This document shows positions 62,118 to 64,000 of a stretch of DNA of 64,000 nucleotides, piece after piece. The position numbers and the translations under genes were made by a program. The stretch's first letter is position 1, and each line of letters opens with the position of its first letter. Source of the DNA: Ectocarpus siliculosus (taxonomy: Eukaryota > Sar > Phaeophyceae > Ectocarpales > Ectocarpaceae); assembly GCA_000310025.1 (NCBI GenBank), contig FN649753.1, positions 195,443-259,442 on the forward strand, read 5' to 3'. Under the pieces are notes generated by a model that ran no database searches, had not been told where the DNA came from, and worked only from the letters and a program-made list of their open reading frames with translations.

Positions 62118-63311
62118 CAAGGGGGGGACAAAGTAGCAGGCTAGAATCGTGGGAATAGTAGGTCTGGTAGGATAGAGCTGGAGGCTGGGTTTGAGGAGGG
62201 GGTAGGGGTTATGGCGGCAGGCGGTGAGAGCGGTAGAATACAACCGCCGTGTAGAGTTCGGGTGAAATATTGTTATCTTTAGTTTTTTTCGTGTCGATCG
62301 TGTGTTTGAGCGTTCAAAGGTTTTTGTTGTATTCTTTAGCTTTTTTGTACGACTGCTGTGTGGTGTAGGTGTCAGGCTGTTGGCGTGCGATTTTTAACTT
62401 CCTTTGGTTCGGTAGATACCGCGGCGTGGACTTTCGGTCTGTTTGACGAAATATGCGGTTCGACCGACACTCTGGGTGTTGTGGCGTTTTCAAGCGGCGG
62501 AATGACTTGGACGTATTGCAAAAGCTACCTGCCACTGGTCAGGCGACTGATGCCGTGCGACATCTCCTACCGCTTTACATTGTATCCTGAACTGGTGTGT
62601 GTTCGCCCGTCGTTTTTTGTGCACGATCTGCTCTGTGTGGATCAGTGTTCTCAACGCAAAACCTCGCACCCATGGCTTCTTGCTCGCATCCTCCACTCGT
62701 TGGAAACAATGTGCGCCCACTGCACGCTCGTGAAACGGCGTGGTGCCTTACACGTTGAAAGAAAAGTCTTGTGTTTGTCAGCATGGATTCTGTCTCATGT
62801 ATTTTGTTCTGTCTGGGGTTGGCGAGGGTTTTCTTCGATATCCCAGCAATGAAGATTTCTGCCACCTCCTGTCGGCTCTATTGTAGTCCCTCGTTCTTTG
62901 AATGTCTTTCAGAGTGCGTGCTGACCATGCCCATCGAAACGCTGCCACCCACGAGGGGAGAAATCGAGAGAAGCCTGCGCAACACAAAAGAGACGCGCTT
63001 AACCCCGCACATACGAGCTTCCAGAGGGTCGTCTCGAACCCCCGTGTACCTTCTTCACCGCTTGGCCACAGCAAAACGGACGGCGTATTTATTCTAGCCA
63101 CCTCTGCGCGCTGGCGGTAACTCGCCAACTATTTTACTTCCCGAAACAATGGCAGACAAAACGGAGAGAAGAAGAACCCCCCCCCCCCCCCCCTCGAGCA
63201 GCTCTCTCAAAGCTTGACGCTTGTTGTATCGGCATCACCAGTCTCTCGCCTCTCAGCATCACCTCCCCCTTGCCCAGCAATCCCTTCCCCCTCCTCGCCC
63301 CAACTACACAC
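62118..63311. other. Spacer between convergent genes
   Basis: Contains the 3' UTR of the capping enzyme gene and, towards 63312, further sequence of the PA-domain gene. A C homopolymer lies at 63179-63193. No exon is supported in between. Confidence 0.45.
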
Positions 63312-64000
63312 CCTCGAGAACGCCCCCTGGATCGCGGAGACCCGATCGGGAAACCCTGCATTCCGGGTCACGAGGGTTTCGTACAGAGTCTGGCGTTCCT
63401 GAGTTTCTTTGGGCCAGACGGACGCCTCCTTCAGCCGCTCGATTTCGTCCCAGGCGGCCAACGTGACGTGCTCGGAAGGGGCGAAGCGTATGGTCGAGTC
63501 CGGGGGTAGGGTGGAGATCGCGTGGCCAGCGACATCCGTAACGAGCACGATCGGCAGGGAGATGTTCGCCCCGCGCCACCTGCGTTTCGACCATCATCAT
63601 CGTCGTATCCAATACCAGATGAAACTAGAGAAGGAATATCGGGACGGGCTCATTTTGACCTTGCTAGTGGTAAATGTGGTAAGTGTGGTTTCAGAAATAC
63701 ATGCTTCGTTTTTTATGTCCGAACTCGAACGTGGGATGCTTAAGCGAGAAAACGTGTCGTACACGGTATTATTGTAGGATGCAGTCTCGCACTGCCTGAA
63801 AATGTTCTACATATGATACACCACATCTCCAGTGTCACTCAGAAGTTGAGGCTTCTTCAGTTCTTCACCTTGGGGCGGCCCCCATGTGAAAGAGGGCAGT
63901 CTCGCTGTTTTTCACGATGAGCGCGCCGACTCGCTCGCCCGGGCCGGCTCCCATTGCTTCGGCCTTCTCGATGAAGCTGCACTCGCCGCGGGTGGCGACG
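63312..64000 (-). CDS. Protease-associated (PA) domain protein, partial
   Basis: Two minus-strand exons: from the window end to 63869, and 63579-63312, joined in phase 2. The first reads VATRGECSFIEKAEAMGAG, then GALIVKNSETALFHM. The second continues ANISLPIVLVTDVAGHAIS and then a helical stretch DEIERLKEASVWPKETQERQ. The R-G-x-C-S-F-x-x-K-A pattern, the A-L-I-V-x-N strand and the later I-x-L-P-I-V-L-V strand are those of PA domains, which occur in secreted or endomembrane peptidases, sorting receptors and ubiquitin ligases. The enzyme domain, if any, lies outside the window. The donor at 63312 (AGG|GTGTGT) shows the gene continues downstream. Confidence 0.7.

Overview
The window is nuclear DNA from a multicellular-type photosynthetic stramenopile, most likely a brown alga (Phaeophyceae). 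That is an inference from four things seen in the sequence. Genes are broken into many small exons with GT-AG (occasionally GC-AG) introns. One gene carries a three-part leader typical of a secondary plastid: signal peptide with a Phe at the cleavage site, transit peptide, then a thylakoid transfer domain ending in AFA. One gene encodes a flagellar dynein assembly factor. Neighbouring genes alternate in strand, as reported for Ectocarpus. Nothing bacterial or plasmid-like is present. Almost every long open frame is noise from GC-rich or CT-repeat DNA, so the genes below were rebuilt exon by exon from splice signals, matching intron phase and protein family motifs.

Layout: (1) 344-3342, minus, DNAAF11/LRRC6 dynein arm assembly factor, 3' end lost in poor sequence at the window edge. 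(2) 5571-10024, plus, ankyrin-repeat protein. (3) 10275-12685, minus, ribonuclease-inhibitor-type leucine-rich repeat protein. (4) 13204-15106, plus, EF-hand-like protein of unknown role. (5) 18732-23174, minus, cardiolipin synthase. (6) 24268-28244, plus, SS18/GIF-type (SSXT) transcription co-activator. (7) 31186-38106, minus, SLC25 mitochondrial carrier. (8) 39982-46260, plus, complete BUD13 splicing factor. (9) 47868-48178, minus, two exons of a possible saposin-like protein. (10) 50495-55908, plus, a nucleus-encoded thylakoid-lumen protein of unknown function. (11) 58798-62117, plus, mRNA capping enzyme in which a tunnel-type RNA triphosphatase is fused to a guanylyltransferase. (12) 63312-64000, minus, a protein with a protease-associated (PA) domain, cut by the window end.

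The genes do not form one pathway. They are housekeeping genes of the nucleus (capping, splicing, chromatin), mitochondrion (cardiolipin, carrier), plastid lumen and flagellum. The rest is introns and spacers filled with CT microsatellites, at least five copies of a ~210-bp inverted-repeat element (MITE-like), a second palindromic element built from an AAGTCAGC module, minisatellites and two assembly gaps (35835-36184, 46844-46943). The most novel items are the lumen protein, the capping-enzyme fusion, the two element families, two GC-AG introns supported by phase, and a 63-bp duplication that copies a splice donor in frame.
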